From Vibrio sp. DW001 (GTDB lineage Bacteria > Pseudomonadota > Gammaproteobacteria > Enterobacterales > Vibrionaceae), in NCBI RefSeq assembly GCF_029016285.1, contig NZ_CP091975.1, forward strand, positions 682,001 through 746,000: a stretch of 64,000 nt of DNA, written 5' to 3'. Position numbers and translations under genes: made by a program. Of this stretch, positions 46,662-56,384 are shown one piece after another. The notes beneath the pieces were generated by a model. The model did not search any database. It was given only the letters and a program-made list of their open reading frames with translations, and was not told the DNA's origin. Within the stretch, counting starts at the first letter, position 1. Every line of letters begins with the position of its first letter.

Positions 46662-47120
46662 ATGAGTAACAAGTTCATCATTACTTGGGACAATATGCAT
46701 ATGTATTGTCGTCAACTCGCTGAGAAGCAGATGCCTGCTGAACAGTGGAAAGGCATTCTCGGTGTAAGCCGCGGTGGTTTGGTTCCTGCGGCGATTTTAG
46801 CCCGAGAACTAGGTATTCGTTATGTTGATACTATCTGCATCTCTAGCTATGATCATGATCACCAACGTGATATGACAGTAGTTAAAGCGCCAGAAGGTGA
46901 CGGTGAAGGTTACCTGATCGTGGATGATCTTGTGGATAGCGGAGACACCGCTCGTAAGATTCGTGAGATGTATCCTAAAGCAAAATTCGTTACCGTAAGC
47001 GCTAAACCAGCAGGCGCGCACTTAGTTGACGAGTATATTGTCGATATTGCTCAAGATACCTGGATTGAACAACCGTGGGATATGGAAATCGCCTACGTTG
47101 ACCCAATCAACAGAAAATAG
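46662..47120 (+). CDS. gpt: Xanthine-guanine phosphoribosyltransferase
   Basis: This 152-residue salvage enzyme converts guanine and xanthine (and weakly hypoxanthine) to nucleotides with PRPP. The PRPP loop [12 protein letters not shown] is at 85-96, and [16 protein letters not shown] is the N-terminal conserved block. The frame opens at 46623, but the ATG at 46662 gives exactly the E. coli Gpt length. It follows the permease by 42 bases, so uptake and trapping are encoded together. Confidence 0.96.
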   Translation: MSNKFIITWDNMHMYCRQLAEKQMPAEQWKGILGVSRGGLVPAAILARELGIRYVDTICISSYDHDHQRDMTVVKAPEGDGEGYLIVDDLVDSGDTARKIREMYPKAKFVTVSAKPAGAHLVDEYIVDIAQDTWIEQPWDMEIAYVDPINRK

Positions 47121-47141
47121 TCATTTATTTATGCAAATTTG

Positions 47142-47172
47142 AAAATGCTCCTGTATAGGAGCATTTTTTTTT
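47142..47172 (+). terminator. Terminator after gpt
   Basis: AAAATGCTCCT pairs with AGGAGCATTTT around a short loop and is followed by a run of T. Confidence 0.92.
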
Positions 47173-47212
47173 ATATGATGTAATTAATTATGGCCTAACA
47201 CAGTAGTGAACT

Positions 47213-48469
47213 ATGTCTGATTCCAATGTAAATCTTTCTGAAACGCTTTTCAAAAAGCACAAGCAAGCTAAAGAAACATCTGACTTGATAAACTATATGC
47301 CCAGTAGCGTGGAGTTTCTCAAGGAAAAAAAGGAGAAAGACCATTACGCTTGGTATCGTAATGTTCGTCGCTATCAGTGGATATGGCAAGGGATAGACCC
47401 AATAGAACAAGAAGAAGTATTGTCGAAGATCGCTTCTTCCGAACATTCAAGAACGGAAGATAAGTGGCTGGATACCGTCATTGGGTTTCGTTCCGGTAAC
47501 TGGGCTTATGAATGGACACAGCTTGGAATGCGTCATCAAAAGCATGCTGCTACCTTGTCGAGAGAGAAAGCGTCGGGAGAGGAAGCATCCGATGAGTTTT
47601 TCTACGCTAGCCTCTGCTACAGTATTGCGGGTTACCCTCACCTGAAGGGGGACAACCTAGCGATTCAAGCTCAAGTGTTAGCAAACTCCGCGCACGATGA
47701 AGCGATGAAGATGAGCAAATACGTGACTCGTCAATTCGAAGTTTCTTTCCAAGGAAAGAAAATACAGGCCAACTTGCATCTCCCTAATACAGATAAGCCT
47801 CAACCTGTGGTGATGGTTAGTGCGGGTTTGGACAGTTTAAAGACCGACCTGTGGCGCATTTTTAAAGACTATTTGGCTCCAATGGGAATTGGCATGCTAA
47901 CGATTGATATGCCGTCTATTGGTACGAGTAGTCATTGGCAATTAACCGAAGATTCCTGCAAGTTGCATCGTGCAGTTCTGAATGAACTACCTAACCTGCC
48001 TTGGGTCGATCACCACAAAGTTGGCTTGTTGGGTTATCGCTTTGGTGGCAATGCAATGCTAAGGCTTGCATTTATCGAGCAAGATAAGATCAAAGCCTGT
48101 GTGGTCATGGGGGCGCCGCTTCACGATACGTTCTCGTCACCTGAAAAGGTGAAAAATATGCCCAAGATGTATCTGGATGTACTGGCATCCCGATTGGGAA
48201 AAACGGCGGTAGATGTGCACAGCTTAGCTGGACAAATGATGGCTTGGTCATTGAAAGTTCAAGGTTTTTTGACCAGTAAACGTACAAAAGTACCAGTATT
48301 AGCTTTGTCACTAGAGGGCGACCCTGTTTCTCCTCACTCAGACAATCGACTTGCTGCAATTTTCAGTCATTATGGGAAAGCGAAGCAAATACCATCGGAT
48401 TCTATTTCTGTTGGGTATGAGCAATCACTCGATTTAGCGATTAAGTGGCTGGAGGATGAGTTAATTTGA
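47213..48469 (+). CDS. frsA: Esterase FrsA (fermentation-respiration switch)
   Basis: This 418-residue alpha/beta-hydrolase matches FrsA (YafA). It has MSAGLDSLKTDLW-type oxyanion and nucleophile-region blocks (VMVSAGLDSLKTDLWRIF) and LLGYRFGGNAMLRLAFIE, where the usual Ser nucleophile elbow reads GYRFGG with Arg, a family feature. It has been linked to IIA-Glc and pyruvate metabolism in enterics and Vibrio. It stands between gpt and crl, the conserved order. Confidence 0.93.
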   Translation: MSDSNVNLSETLFKKHKQAKETSDLINYMPSSVEFLKEKKEKDHYAWYRNVRRYQWIWQGIDPIEQEEVLSKIASSEHSRTEDKWLDTVIGFRSGNWAYEWTQLGMRHQKHAATLSREKASGEEASDEFFYASLCYSIAGYPHLKGDNLAIQAQVLANSAHDEAMKMSKYVTRQFEVSFQGKKIQANLHLPNTDKPQPVVMVSAGLDSLKTDLWRIFKDYLAPMGIGMLTIDMPSIGTSSHWQLTEDSCKLHRAVLNELPNLPWVDHHKVGLLGYRFGGNAMLRLAFIEQDKIKACVVMGAPLHDTFSSPEKVKNMPKMYLDVLASRLGKTAVDVHSLAGQMMAWSLKVQGFLTSKRTKVPVLALSLEGDPVSPHSDNRLAAIFSHYGKAKQIPSDSISVGYEQSLDLAIKWLEDELI

Positions 48470-48564
48470 TAGCAGTTTCGTTGTTTTCTGTATAGCATAG
48501 AAATGTTGCGCAACATTTGGCACTGGAAGTTATAAATAATAATTATATCGATATGGAGTATCGC

Positions 48565-48969
48565 ATGGCGAACAAGGTGGTTAGCCCAACTCATTTTCGA
48601 CTGATAACGGCGTTAAGAGCAATAGGCCCTTATCTAAGAGAGTCTGAGTCGCACGATGGCAAATATATATTTGATTGTCTTTCTGTTTGTGTTGATGACA
48701 CAAAATCTCCAGAGTTACGTGAATTTTGGGGTTGGTGGATGGAACTCGATTCCTCCAAGGAAGACGATGCTGTAAATGGATTTATCGCAAAATTTCAAGT
48801 TGGCAAGTATAACACTGAAGGTAATTGGGTTACGGCAAACGTACCGAAAAAATTCAAACAAGAAGTTGCCAGAACCCAAGAAGAATTTCTGAAAAAATTA
48901 AGCAAAGTACTTGAAGAGCGTTTTGCTTTAGAGTTTACCCTTCATGATGAGTCAGAAGAGTTTGTCTAA
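48565..48969 (+). CDS. crl: Sigma-S factor-binding protein Crl
   Basis: This 134-residue protein promotes RpoS association with core RNA polymerase. Conserved Crl blocks are present: SPTHFRLITALRAIGPYLRE, YIFDCLSVCVDDTKSPELREFWGWWMEL and a C-terminal FALEFTLHD. The ATG at 48565 with GGAG six bases upstream is preferred over the longer frame from 48517. It is followed by a terminator. Confidence 0.94.
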   Translation: MANKVVSPTHFRLITALRAIGPYLRESESHDGKYIFDCLSVCVDDTKSPELREFWGWWMELDSSKEDDAVNGFIAKFQVGKYNTEGNWVTANVPKKFKQEVARTQEEFLKKLSKVLEERFALEFTLHDESEEFV

Positions 48970-49016
48970 TTTGTGTTTTTAATGTGAAAAAAGCACTTTC
49001 ACAGTAAATAATAATA

Positions 49017-49040
49017 AAAAGGCGCATTTATGCGCCTTTT
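49017..49040 (+). terminator. Terminator after crl
   Basis: AAAAGGCGCA pairs with TGCGCCTTTT around TTTA. A second inverted repeat (TGTGAAA with TTTCACA) lies just upstream at 48983-49003. Confidence 0.88.
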
Positions 49041-49108
49041 ATGCTTGTACAAATTAAGATGGATTGTTAAAACATCTCTTCGAATTAAAACTTTATGTAG
49101 TAAGGCAA

Positions 49109-50263
49109 ATGACAACTCAACAACGCGGGCAAGCATCGCAACCAAAAACGGTAGTGGGTCACAAAACAATAGTGGTGAAGCTTGGAACCAGTGTACTCAC
49201 TGGTGGTACTTTGGCGCTAGACAAAGCTCATATGGTAGAGCTCGTCCGCCAATGTGCGCAGCTTAAAAAGCAAGGGCATGCCGTTGTGATGGTTTCTTCG
49301 GGAGCCATTGCCGCAGGTCGTGAGCATTTAGGTTACCCCGCACTCCCCAATTCAATGGCGAGCAAGCAGATGCTTGCTGCGGTAGGCCAAAGCCAATTGA
49401 TCCAAGTTTGGGAATCGTTGTTTGCTCTTTACGGCTTAAAGATTGGTCAGATGCTGCTTACCCGAGCCGATCTTGACGATCGCGAGCGTTTTCTTAACGC
49501 TCGCGATACCATTAATGCATTGATTGAAAACGATATTATCCCCATAGTGAACGAAAATGATGCGGTGGCAACCTCAGAAATAAAGGTGGGTGACAACGAC
49601 AATCTGTCGGCGCTTGTGGGGATTTTATGTGGTGCAGACAAATTACTGCTATTGACAGATCAACCGGGTTTATTTACCGCGGATCCTCGAACAAATCCTG
49701 ATGCTAAATTGATTCGAGAAGTGACGACGATAGATGAAACGCTGCGCAAGATTGCTGGTGGGAGTGGAACAACACTCGGAACCGGCGGGATGGCAACCAA
49801 ACTCCAAGCAGCTGATATTGCGCGAAGAGCAGGTATTGAAGTCATTATTGCGGCAGGTAGCGCAGAGAATGTTGTCGCAACCTCGATTAGTCACAGCCCA
49901 CAGGGCACGAAATTTGTTGCCTTACCAGACGCGTTGGAAAATCGTAAACGTTGGATACTTGCAGGGCCCGCCGCTTTAGGCGATATTATTATTGACGATG
50001 GTGCGGTGAAAGCGGTAGTAGAAAGAGGCAGTAGCCTGCTTGGTAAAGGGATAGTGAAGGTGACAGGGCAGTTTGCTCGAGGTGAAGTAGCGAGAGTTAA
50101 AAATAGAGCAGGTCAACTTGTTGCCAAAGGTATCGTTAGCTACTCCAATAAAGATTTGGTTAAAATAATTGGTAAACACAGTAAAGATATTAATGCGATC
50201 CTTGGTTATGAATACGGTTCAGAGGTGATTCATCGCGACGATCTTGTGGTTATTAAAGAGTAA
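49109..50263 (+). CDS. proB: Glutamate 5-kinase
   Basis: This 384-residue enzyme catalyses the first step of proline synthesis. The N-terminal amino-acid kinase domain has [13 protein letters not shown] and [15 protein letters not shown], and a C-terminal PUA domain follows (from about 292, [11 protein letters not shown]). The start at 49109 has TAAGG four bases upstream and is closer to the usual length than the 49064 frame. It still has about 17 extra N-terminal residues compared with E. coli. proA follows by 39 bases. Confidence 0.95.
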   Translation: MTTQQRGQASQPKTVVGHKTIVVKLGTSVLTGGTLALDKAHMVELVRQCAQLKKQGHAVVMVSSGAIAAGREHLGYPALPNSMASKQMLAAVGQSQLIQVWESLFALYGLKIGQMLLTRADLDDRERFLNARDTINALIENDIIPIVNENDAVATSEIKVGDNDNLSALVGILCGADKLLLLTDQPGLFTADPRTNPDAKLIREVTTIDETLRKIAGGSGTTLGTGGMATKLQAADIARRAGIEVIIAAGSAENVVATSISHSPQGTKFVALPDALENRKRWILAGPAALGDIIIDDGAVKAVVERGSSLLGKGIVKVTGQFARGEVARVKNRAGQLVAKGIVSYSNKDLVKIIGKHSKDINAILGYEYGSEVIHRDDLVVIKE

Positions 50264-50302
50264 CCCGTCAATTATTTAGGGTTTAAAAGTAAGGAAGAAG
50301 GC

Positions 50303-51553
50303 GTGGAACTAATTCAAATGGGGCAAGCCGCTAAAGATGCTGCTTTTCATCTCGCGACGACACCAACAGCACAAAAAAATAGAGCACTTGGCTTTATTGC
50401 GGATGCGCTAGAAGCGAAGGCAGAAACGATTCTGGCTGCCAACGCAAAGGATATCGAAAAAGGACGTCTAGCTGGCATGACAGAGGCCCTATTAGATCGC
50501 CTTTTGCTTAATAAAGATCGGCTCACTGGTATCGCGAACGATGTAAGAAGCGTGATTGGTCTCGATGACCCCGTAGGTAGTGAGATAGACAGCAAGGTAC
50601 TTGATAATGGCATGTCATTGTCGCGCCGTCGTGTACCGCTTGGTGTCGTGGGGGTGATCTATGAAGCTCGCCCGAATGTCACCATTGATATTGCCGCGCT
50701 GTGTCTAAAAACTGGTAATGCAAGTATCTTACGTGGTGGCAAGGAAACCTTCTTTTCCAATATGGAACTGGTTAAGGTTATTCAGTCTGCATTAGAGAAA
50801 GCAGCGTTGCCAGCAGCGTCAGTGCAGTACATCGAAAAACCAGACCGTGAACTGGTCTCTAAACTGCTTAAGCTCGATGACTATGTGGATATGATCATTC
50901 CACGCGGTGGTGCTGGTTTGCACAAGATGTGTAAAGAGAACAGCACGATCCCCGTGATTATTGGTGGTTTTGGTATCAGCCATATATTTGTTGATGAAAG
51001 CGCTGATTTAGAAAGGTCGCTTTTGGTTGTTGAAAACTCAAAAGTACAAAGACCGTCAGCGTGTAACTCTTTAGACACCTTATTGGTACACGAAAAAGCA
51101 GCCAAAGAATTTCTACCAATGCTTGCCGATAAACTGAATGGCAAGGTTACGCTAGTGGCAGAAGCAAAAGCCAAAGAATACTTAACGAATGCCAACGCAT
51201 TGAGAGATGCTCAAGAAGGTGATTTTGATACCGAATGGCTCGCCTTTACATTGGGGGTTAAAGTGGTTCAGGACGTACATGAAGCCGTTGATCACATGCG
51301 TATTCATAACGCGAGTCACTCGGATGCCATTATGACGAACAGTATTGAAAACGCGGAAATATTTATAAACTCTGTTGGTTCTGCGGCAGTCTATGTTAAT
51401 GCGTCCACGCGCTTTACTGACGGTGCTCAATTTGGTTTGGGAGCTGAAGTGGCGGTATCGACTCAGAAGCTACATGCTAGAGGGCCTATGGGTCTGGTAG
51501 AGCTGACGAGTTATAAGTGGGTTGGTAAGGCGAACTATTTGGTTCGCCCGTGA
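50303..51553 (+). CDS. proA: Gamma-glutamyl phosphate reductase
   Basis: This 416-residue aldehyde-dehydrogenase-fold enzyme is the second step of proline synthesis. The GTG start has AAGGAAGAAGG upstream. The conserved blocks [20 protein letters not shown] and [15 protein letters not shown] are present, with the catalytic Cys in [16 protein letters not shown]. It is co-transcribed with proB and followed by a terminator. Confidence 0.97.
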   Translation: MELIQMGQAAKDAAFHLATTPTAQKNRALGFIADALEAKAETILAANAKDIEKGRLAGMTEALLDRLLLNKDRLTGIANDVRSVIGLDDPVGSEIDSKVLDNGMSLSRRRVPLGVVGVIYEARPNVTIDIAALCLKTGNASILRGGKETFFSNMELVKVIQSALEKAALPAASVQYIEKPDRELVSKLLKLDDYVDMIIPRGGAGLHKMCKENSTIPVIIGGFGISHIFVDESADLERSLLVVENSKVQRPSACNSLDTLLVHEKAAKEFLPMLADKLNGKVTLVAEAKAKEYLTNANALRDAQEGDFDTEWLAFTLGVKVVQDVHEAVDHMRIHNASHSDAIMTNSIENAEIFINSVGSAAVYVNASTRFTDGAQFGLGAEVAVSTQKLHARGPMGLVELTSYKWVGKANYLVRP

Positions 51554-51623
51554 TCGACGGTTGGTTTTAAATCACTGCTCTTAATAAATAGTGCATTGTT
51601 TAAAATAAACAATGAGTAAAACA

Positions 51624-51649
51624 GGGGCTCTATCACAGAGCCTCTTTTT
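51624..51649 (+). terminator. Terminator after proA
   Basis: GGGGCTCT pairs with AGAGCCTC (one wobble) around a five-base loop, followed by TTTTT. Confidence 0.88.
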
Positions 51650-51732
51650 GTTTCTCTCGCCACTGTTTTTTAATTCCGTTAGACTAGACCCTAACGTGAT
51701 ACTGAATAGTTTAACTACATTCTGGAGGTGGT

Positions 51733-52182
51733 ATGCATTGCCCGTTTTGTTCTGAAAATGACACCAAAGTTATCGACTCTAGGTTGGTGGCAGATGGCCA
51801 TCAGGTTCGTCGCCGTCGCCAGTGTTTAGCCTGTAAAGAACGATTTACGACATTTGAAGGCGCTGAGTTAGTGATGCCTAAAGTCATTAAGTCTAATGGT
51901 AATCGTGAACCATTCAATGAAGATAAAATGGTTGGTGGTATACAGCGAGCGTTAGAAAAACGTCCCGTTAGCGCTGATTCTATAGAGCTAGCAATTAGCA
52001 ATATCAAATCCAAACTCCGAGCAACTGGCGAGCGTGAAGTACCAAGCAAAATGATCGGTAATTTCGTGATGGAACAGCTTAGAGAATTAGACAAGGTTGC
52101 CTACATTCGTTTTGCTTCGGTATATAGAAGCTTTGAAGACATCAGAGAGTTTGGTGAAGAAATTGCTAGGCTCGAAGATTAA
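51733..52182 (+). CDS. nrdR: Ribonucleotide reductase repressor NrdR
   Basis: This 149-residue repressor has a zinc ribbon with Cys3, Cys6, Cys31 and Cys34 and an ATP-cone domain (about 49-139). It binds NrdR boxes to shut off ribonucleotide reductase genes in response to dATP. TGGAGGTGG precedes the ATG. Its stop overlaps the ribD ATG by one base (TAATG), starting the conserved nrdR-rib operon. Confidence 0.98.
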   Translation: MHCPFCSENDTKVIDSRLVADGHQVRRRRQCLACKERFTTFEGAELVMPKVIKSNGNREPFNEDKMVGGIQRALEKRPVSADSIELAISNIKSKLRATGEREVPSKMIGNFVMEQLRELDKVAYIRFASVYRSFEDIREFGEEIARLED

Positions 52183-53330
52183 TGCACAGTCAACGTTCTA
52201 CTATGGACCCATCATTTAGCCTTTTTGATTATCAGATGATGTCTCGTGCTATCGAGTTAGCTAAAAAAGGGTTGTATACCACGGCACCCAACCCTAACGT
52301 TGGTTGCGTGATTGTTCTTGACGGTGAAATCATTGGTGAAGGCTTTCATTATAAAGCTGGAGAGCCGCATGCTGAAGTGTTTGCGCTTCGAGAAGCACAG
52401 GATAAAGCTCATGGCGCAACGGCTTATGTGACCTTGGAACCTTGTTCTCATTATGGTCGAACTCCGCCTTGTGCAGAAGCACTGGTAAAAGCGAAGGTCG
52501 CGAAAGTTATCTGCGCAATGCAAGACCCAAACCCTCAGGTTGCAGGTCGAGGAATTAAGATCCTACGGGACGCTGGTATTGAGGTCCAGGTTGGGCTATT
52601 AGAAGTTGACTCGATGGCACTTAATCCTGCCTTTATCAAACAGATGCAAACAGGAATGCCATTTGTACAGCTTAAACTAGCCGCAAGTTTAGATGGAAAA
52701 ACGGCGCTAAAAAACGGTGTCAGTCAGTGGATAACGTCACCTGAAGCAAGAAAGGATGTTCAATCATATAGAGCGAGAGCGGGTGCCGTATTATCAACGA
52801 GCAAAACCGTGATCGATGACAACGCTTCTCTGAACGTTCGCTGGGATGACCTGCCGAAAGCTATTCAAAATAATTACCCTCAAGAAGATCTACGTCAACC
52901 CATAAGGGCAATATTGGACAAAGGTTTAGCACTCACAAAGAACCTCAATTTATTTCAGACCGACGGTGAAATCGTCCAAGTTTCGGCTTGTGATTCAGAA
53001 TCTAGTGTAGACCAAAACGGTTTATCTGTTGTTCTCAAAGAGGCACAGCTAGACCTCGAAATGGTATTGAAACAGTTGAATAAACAGCATCAAGTTAACC
53101 ATATTTGGGTGGAAGCGGGGGCAACCTTAGCGGCAAGTTTTATTAAGCAGAATCTTGTAGATGAGCTTATTATCTATTTAGCCCCTAAATTGATGGGAAC
53201 AGACGGGCGTGGACTGATTAATATGCTAGGTTTAGAAAGCATGGATCAGGCCATCAGTTTGGATATCAAAGACATTCGTATGGTTGGCCCAGATATTCGA
53301 GTTATTGCAACGATCAAACAGGAAAGTTAG
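52182..53330 (+). CDS. ribD: Riboflavin deaminase/reductase RibD
   Basis: This 382-residue bifunctional enzyme has an N-terminal cytidine-deaminase-like domain with zinc ligands His63 (HAE), Cys88 and Cys97 and a C-terminal reductase domain (from about 155, FVQLKLAASLDGKTA). It performs the deamination and side-chain reduction after GTP cyclohydrolase II. A second ATG seven codons in is an alternative start. The overlap with nrdR indicates coupling. Confidence 0.96.
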   Translation: MHSQRSTMDPSFSLFDYQMMSRAIELAKKGLYTTAPNPNVGCVIVLDGEIIGEGFHYKAGEPHAEVFALREAQDKAHGATAYVTLEPCSHYGRTPPCAEALVKAKVAKVICAMQDPNPQVAGRGIKILRDAGIEVQVGLLEVDSMALNPAFIKQMQTGMPFVQLKLAASLDGKTALKNGVSQWITSPEARKDVQSYRARAGAVLSTSKTVIDDNASLNVRWDDLPKAIQNNYPQEDLRQPIRAILDKGLALTKNLNLFQTDGEIVQVSACDSESSVDQNGLSVVLKEAQLDLEMVLKQLNKQHQVNHIWVEAGATLAASFIKQNLVDELIIYLAPKLMGTDGRGLINMLGLESMDQAISLDIKDIRMVGPDIRVIATIKQES

Positions 53331-53337
53331 AGAAGTC

Positions 53338-53991
53338 ATGTTTACAGGAATTATTGAGGCAGTAGGAAAGCTAACCGCTATTACTGCCAAAGGCGAAGAT
53401 ATCTCCATTACGGTTGATACGGGTAAATTGGATATGTCTGACGTGAAACTCGGCGACAGTATTGCGACCAACGGTGTCTGTTTAACCGTTGTTGCTTTTG
53501 GTTTGCGCAGTTATACCGCCGATCTCTCATTGGAAACCTTGAATCTGACAGGTTTTACCCAATATAAAGTGGGAGACAAAGTGAACCTAGAAAAGGCAAT
53601 GTTACCAACGACGCGTTTTGGTGGACATATTGTTTCTGGTCATGTGGATGGCGTAGGGTCGATTGTTGAACGAAATCAAGTGGGTAGAGCGATAGAGTTT
53701 TGGGTGGAAATACCAAACGATATTACTAAATACGTTGCCTATAAAGGCTCGATTACCGTTGATGGTATTAGCCTGACGGTGAACGAGTTGAGAAAAAATG
53801 CCTTTAAATTGACCATTGTTCCTCATACCTCTGAAGAGACGACAATGGATAACTTTCAAGTGGGTAGAAAAGTAAACTTGGAAGTCGATGTATTAGCAAG
53901 ATATATGGAACGGTTACTTCAGGGAAACTCTGAGCAGCAACCTGAACCCAAAATCACGATGGAATTTTTACAACAAAATGGTTTTGCTTAA
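53338..53991 (+). CDS. ribE: Riboflavin synthase alpha subunit
   Basis: This 217-residue trimeric enzyme dismutates two lumazines to riboflavin. It begins MFTGIIEAVGKLTAI and has the two tandem lumazine-binding barrels (about 1-95 and 96-195) with SIATNGVCLTV and SITVDGISLTVN at matching positions. The ATG at 53338 is seven bases behind the ribD stop and gives the standard start, so the longer 53284 frame is rejected. The name ribE is used for the alpha subunit and ribH for lumazine synthase. Confidence 0.96.
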   Translation: MFTGIIEAVGKLTAITAKGEDISITVDTGKLDMSDVKLGDSIATNGVCLTVVAFGLRSYTADLSLETLNLTGFTQYKVGDKVNLEKAMLPTTRFGGHIVSGHVDGVGSIVERNQVGRAIEFWVEIPNDITKYVAYKGSITVDGISLTVNELRKNAFKLTIVPHTSEETTMDNFQVGRKVNLEVDVLARYMERLLQGNSEQQPEPKITMEFLQQNGFA

Positions 53992-54030
53992 ATCCATTTT
54001 TTGTATGGGAAATTAGATAGGACGACGACA

Positions 54031-55143
54031 ATGCCAATTAGTACGCCAAAAGAAATTATCGAAGATATTCGTTTAGGAAAAATGGTTATCCTTATGGATG
54101 ACGAGGATCGTGAAAATGAAGGCGATATTATTATCGCAGCTGAACATATCACACCTGAAGCTATCAACTTTATGGCGACACATGGTCGCGGCCTCATCTG
54201 TCTAACCATGACAAAAGATCGATGCGTTAACCTTGGTCTTGCTCCAATGGTGCAAGATAACAACGCTCAGTACACCACGAATTTCACGGTTTCTATTGAA
54301 GCTGCAGAAGGGGTGACCACCGGAATTTCAGCCTCTGATCGCGCAGTGACTGTACGTGCTGCGGTAGGGAAAGACGCGAAAGCGGCTGACCTTGTACAGC
54401 CGGGGCATATATTCCCACTGACCGCGCAAGACGGTGGCGTATTGACTCGCGCGGGTCATACAGAAGCGGGTTGCGATTTAGCACGTTTAGCGGGTCTTGA
54501 ACCTTCATCGGTCATTGTAGAGATTCTTAATGAAGATGGCAGCATGGCTCGCCGTCCTGACTTGGAAGTTTTCTCAGAAAAACATGATATTAAGGTAGGC
54601 ACTATTGCTGACCTTATCGAGTATCGAAACAACACCGAAACGACGATCGAACGCGTTGCGGAATGTAAGCTCCCAACAGAGTTTGGTGAATTTGATTTGG
54701 TGACATATCGCGACACGATTGATAATGAAATTCACTATGCACTACGCAAAGGTTCGGTTAGCGCTAATGAAGCATGTTTAGTTCGTGTTCATTTGCATGA
54801 TGTGTTTACGGATCTGCTTCGTTCAAATAGAAATGCCGATCGTAGCTGGACATTAGACACCGCGATGAAACGTATCGGTGATGAGGGTGGTATTTTAGTT
54901 ATTTTGGGTCATGAAGAGTCAAGCGATCTACTTGTCCACCGCGTGAAAATGTTTGAGCAACAAGATAAAGGTCAAGCACCTACTATGGCTAAAAAGCAGG
55001 GTACGTCTCGCCGTGTTGGTATCGGTTCGCAGATTCTAGCTGATATGGGTGTGAGCAAAATGAAATTATTATCTTCGACGGACAAACGCTACCACGCTCT
55101 TGGTGGTTTTGGTTTAGAAGTGGTTGAGTACGTGACAGAATAA
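54031..55143 (+). CDS. ribB: DHBP synthase with degenerate GTP cyclohydrolase II domain (RibBX-like)
   Basis: This 370-residue two-domain protein has an N-terminal 3,4-dihydroxy-2-butanone-4-phosphate synthase (about 1-205) with [10 protein letters not shown] and HTEAGCDL intact. The C-terminal RibA-like domain (about 210-370) lacks the zinc Cys cluster: the expected CxxDVFxSLxCDC region reads [20 protein letters not shown]. It therefore probably makes only DHBP, matching the RibBX type known from Shewanella and other proteobacteria. A separate ribA is then needed elsewhere. The ATG at 54031 fits the family start better than the 54001 frame. Confidence 0.93.
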   Translation: MPISTPKEIIEDIRLGKMVILMDDEDRENEGDIIIAAEHITPEAINFMATHGRGLICLTMTKDRCVNLGLAPMVQDNNAQYTTNFTVSIEAAEGVTTGISASDRAVTVRAAVGKDAKAADLVQPGHIFPLTAQDGGVLTRAGHTEAGCDLARLAGLEPSSVIVEILNEDGSMARRPDLEVFSEKHDIKVGTIADLIEYRNNTETTIERVAECKLPTEFGEFDLVTYRDTIDNEIHYALRKGSVSANEACLVRVHLHDVFTDLLRSNRNADRSWTLDTAMKRIGDEGGILVILGHEESSDLLVHRVKMFEQQDKGQAPTMAKKQGTSRRVGIGSQILADMGVSKMKLLSSTDKRYHALGGFGLEVVEYVTE

Positions 55144-55159
55144 TTTTTATTTATTCGTC

Positions 55160-55276
55160 ATACCTGAAGTTGCAGTTACGTTAACAGCGCTGATTCACCT
55201 CAAGCACTTAGCACATCTAAGTTCGTGGGGATTCATTCGTTTGTTGTCTCGTGGCAACTTCAATTGTTTTGGGTAT
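55160..55276. repeat. ERIC-like palindromic repeat in rib operon
   Basis: A 117-base imperfect palindrome has ends ATACCTGAAGTTGC and GCAACTTCA...GGTAT. The type resembles an intergenic repeat I recall from Vibrio genomes. It lies between ribBX and ribH, so the operon transcript would contain a long hairpin here. The open frame that continues through it upstream of ribH is an artefact. Confidence 0.7.
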
Positions 55277-55346
55277 AGATATTGCTCACAAAATTGTGCT
55301 AGAATCCGGCGATTCTTACTGGATGAATATAGTTGAAGGAAGGCTT

Positions 55347-55817
55347 ATGAAAGTGATCGAGGGCGGTTTCCCAGCTCCAAATGCAAAAATTGCTATTGTT
55401 ATTTCTCGTTTTAATAGCTTTATAAATGAAAGTTTACTTTCTGGTGCTATCGATACTTTAAAGCGTCACGGACAAGTGTCAGAAGATAACATTACTGTTG
55501 TTCGCTGCCCTGGTGCCGTTGAATTACCTCTCGTTGCTCAACGCGTAGCGAAGACAGGGAAATTTGATGCTATCGTATCTTTGGGTACGGTTATTCGTGG
55601 TGGTACACCTCACTTCGATTATGTTTGTAGTGAATGTAATAAAGGTCTTGCACAAGTTTCTCTGGAGTACAGTCTTCCAGTAGCATTCGGTGTGTTAACC
55701 GTAGATACCATCGATCAGGCTATTGAGCGCGCGGGAACCAAGGCTGGTAATAAAGGTGCAGAGGCTGCACTAAGCGCACTTGAGATGATCAACGTTCTTT
55801 CAGAAATCGATTCCTAA
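55347..55817 (+). CDS. ribH: Lumazine synthase (6,7-dimethyl-8-ribityllumazine synthase)
   Basis: This 156-residue enzyme condenses the RibD product with DHBP. It begins [20 protein letters not shown] and has [24 protein letters not shown] (catalytic His) and [21 protein letters not shown]. The start at 55347 has AAGGAAGG upstream; the longer frame would read through the ERIC-like repeat. The stop overlaps the first possible nusB ATG. Confidence 0.97.
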   Translation: MKVIEGGFPAPNAKIAIVISRFNSFINESLLSGAIDTLKRHGQVSEDNITVVRCPGAVELPLVAQRVAKTGKFDAIVSLGTVIRGGTPHFDYVCSECNKGLAQVSLEYSLPVAFGVLTVDTIDQAIERAGTKAGNKGAEAALSALEMINVLSEIDS

Positions 55818-55828
55818 TGGGGGCAAGT

Positions 55829-56284
55829 GTGAAACCAGCCGCACGTCGTAATGCACGTCAATTTGCTTTACAAGCAATATATTCTTGGCAAATATCGAAA
55901 GATAATGTTGCCACAATTGAAGAACAATTTTTATCTGGTGGTAAGTATGATGAAGAAGAGCATCATGCTACCGAACCTGCATTGGTTGCGCCAGAAACAG
56001 ACGTTGCTTACTTTCGTGACTTATTGTCAGGTGTTGTACAAAATCACACTAAGTTAGATAGCAAACTACGCCCTTACTTATCTCGTCCAATGCAAGATTT
56101 GGATATGATGGAGTTAGCGCTTTTACGTCTTGCTATGTATGAAATGACTCAACGCGCGGATGTACCATATAAAGTGGTTATCAACGAAGCGATTGAGTTG
56201 GCTAAAGTATTTGCTGCCGAAGACAGTCATAAGTTTGTCAACGGTGTGTTGGATAAAGCCGCACCGCACGTACGTAAAAAATAA
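55829..56284 (+). CDS. nusB: Transcription antitermination protein NusB
   Basis: This 151-residue all-helical protein binds boxA RNA with NusE in rRNA antitermination. The GTG at 55829 begins [20 protein letters not shown], the canonical start, with GGGGG about five bases upstream. The ATG at 55817 (overlapping ribH) lacks a Shine-Dalgarno sequence. It sits in the conserved rib-nusB order. Confidence 0.95.
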   Translation: MKPAARRNARQFALQAIYSWQISKDNVATIEEQFLSGGKYDEEEHHATEPALVAPETDVAYFRDLLSGVVQNHTKLDSKLRPYLSRPMQDLDMMELALLRLAMYEMTQRADVPYKVVINEAIELAKVFAAEDSHKFVNGVLDKAAPHVRKK

Positions 56285-56298
56285 AAATTGTATAGATA

Positions 56299-56326
56299 AA
56301 AAGGTCGGCTTTGCTGGCCTTTTTTG
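56299..56326 (+). terminator. Terminator after nusB
   Basis: AAAGGTCGGC pairs with GCTGGCCTTT around a short loop and is followed by T residues. Confidence 0.75.
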
Positions 56327-56384
56327 TTTCTATTCAACAAGCCCTAGGCCATGAGTCAAACTAGAGAATCGAGAGTCGCTAAAA

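Noticed and set aside
55251..55346. N-terminal extension of lumazine synthase.
   Set aside because: The added codons read through an ERIC-like repeat, and the ATG at 55347 has a good ribosome-binding site and the family N-terminus.
51554..55346. FMN riboswitch in front of the riboflavin genes.
   Set aside because: No conserved RFN-element blocks are visible upstream of nrdR, ribD, ribE, ribBX or ribH.
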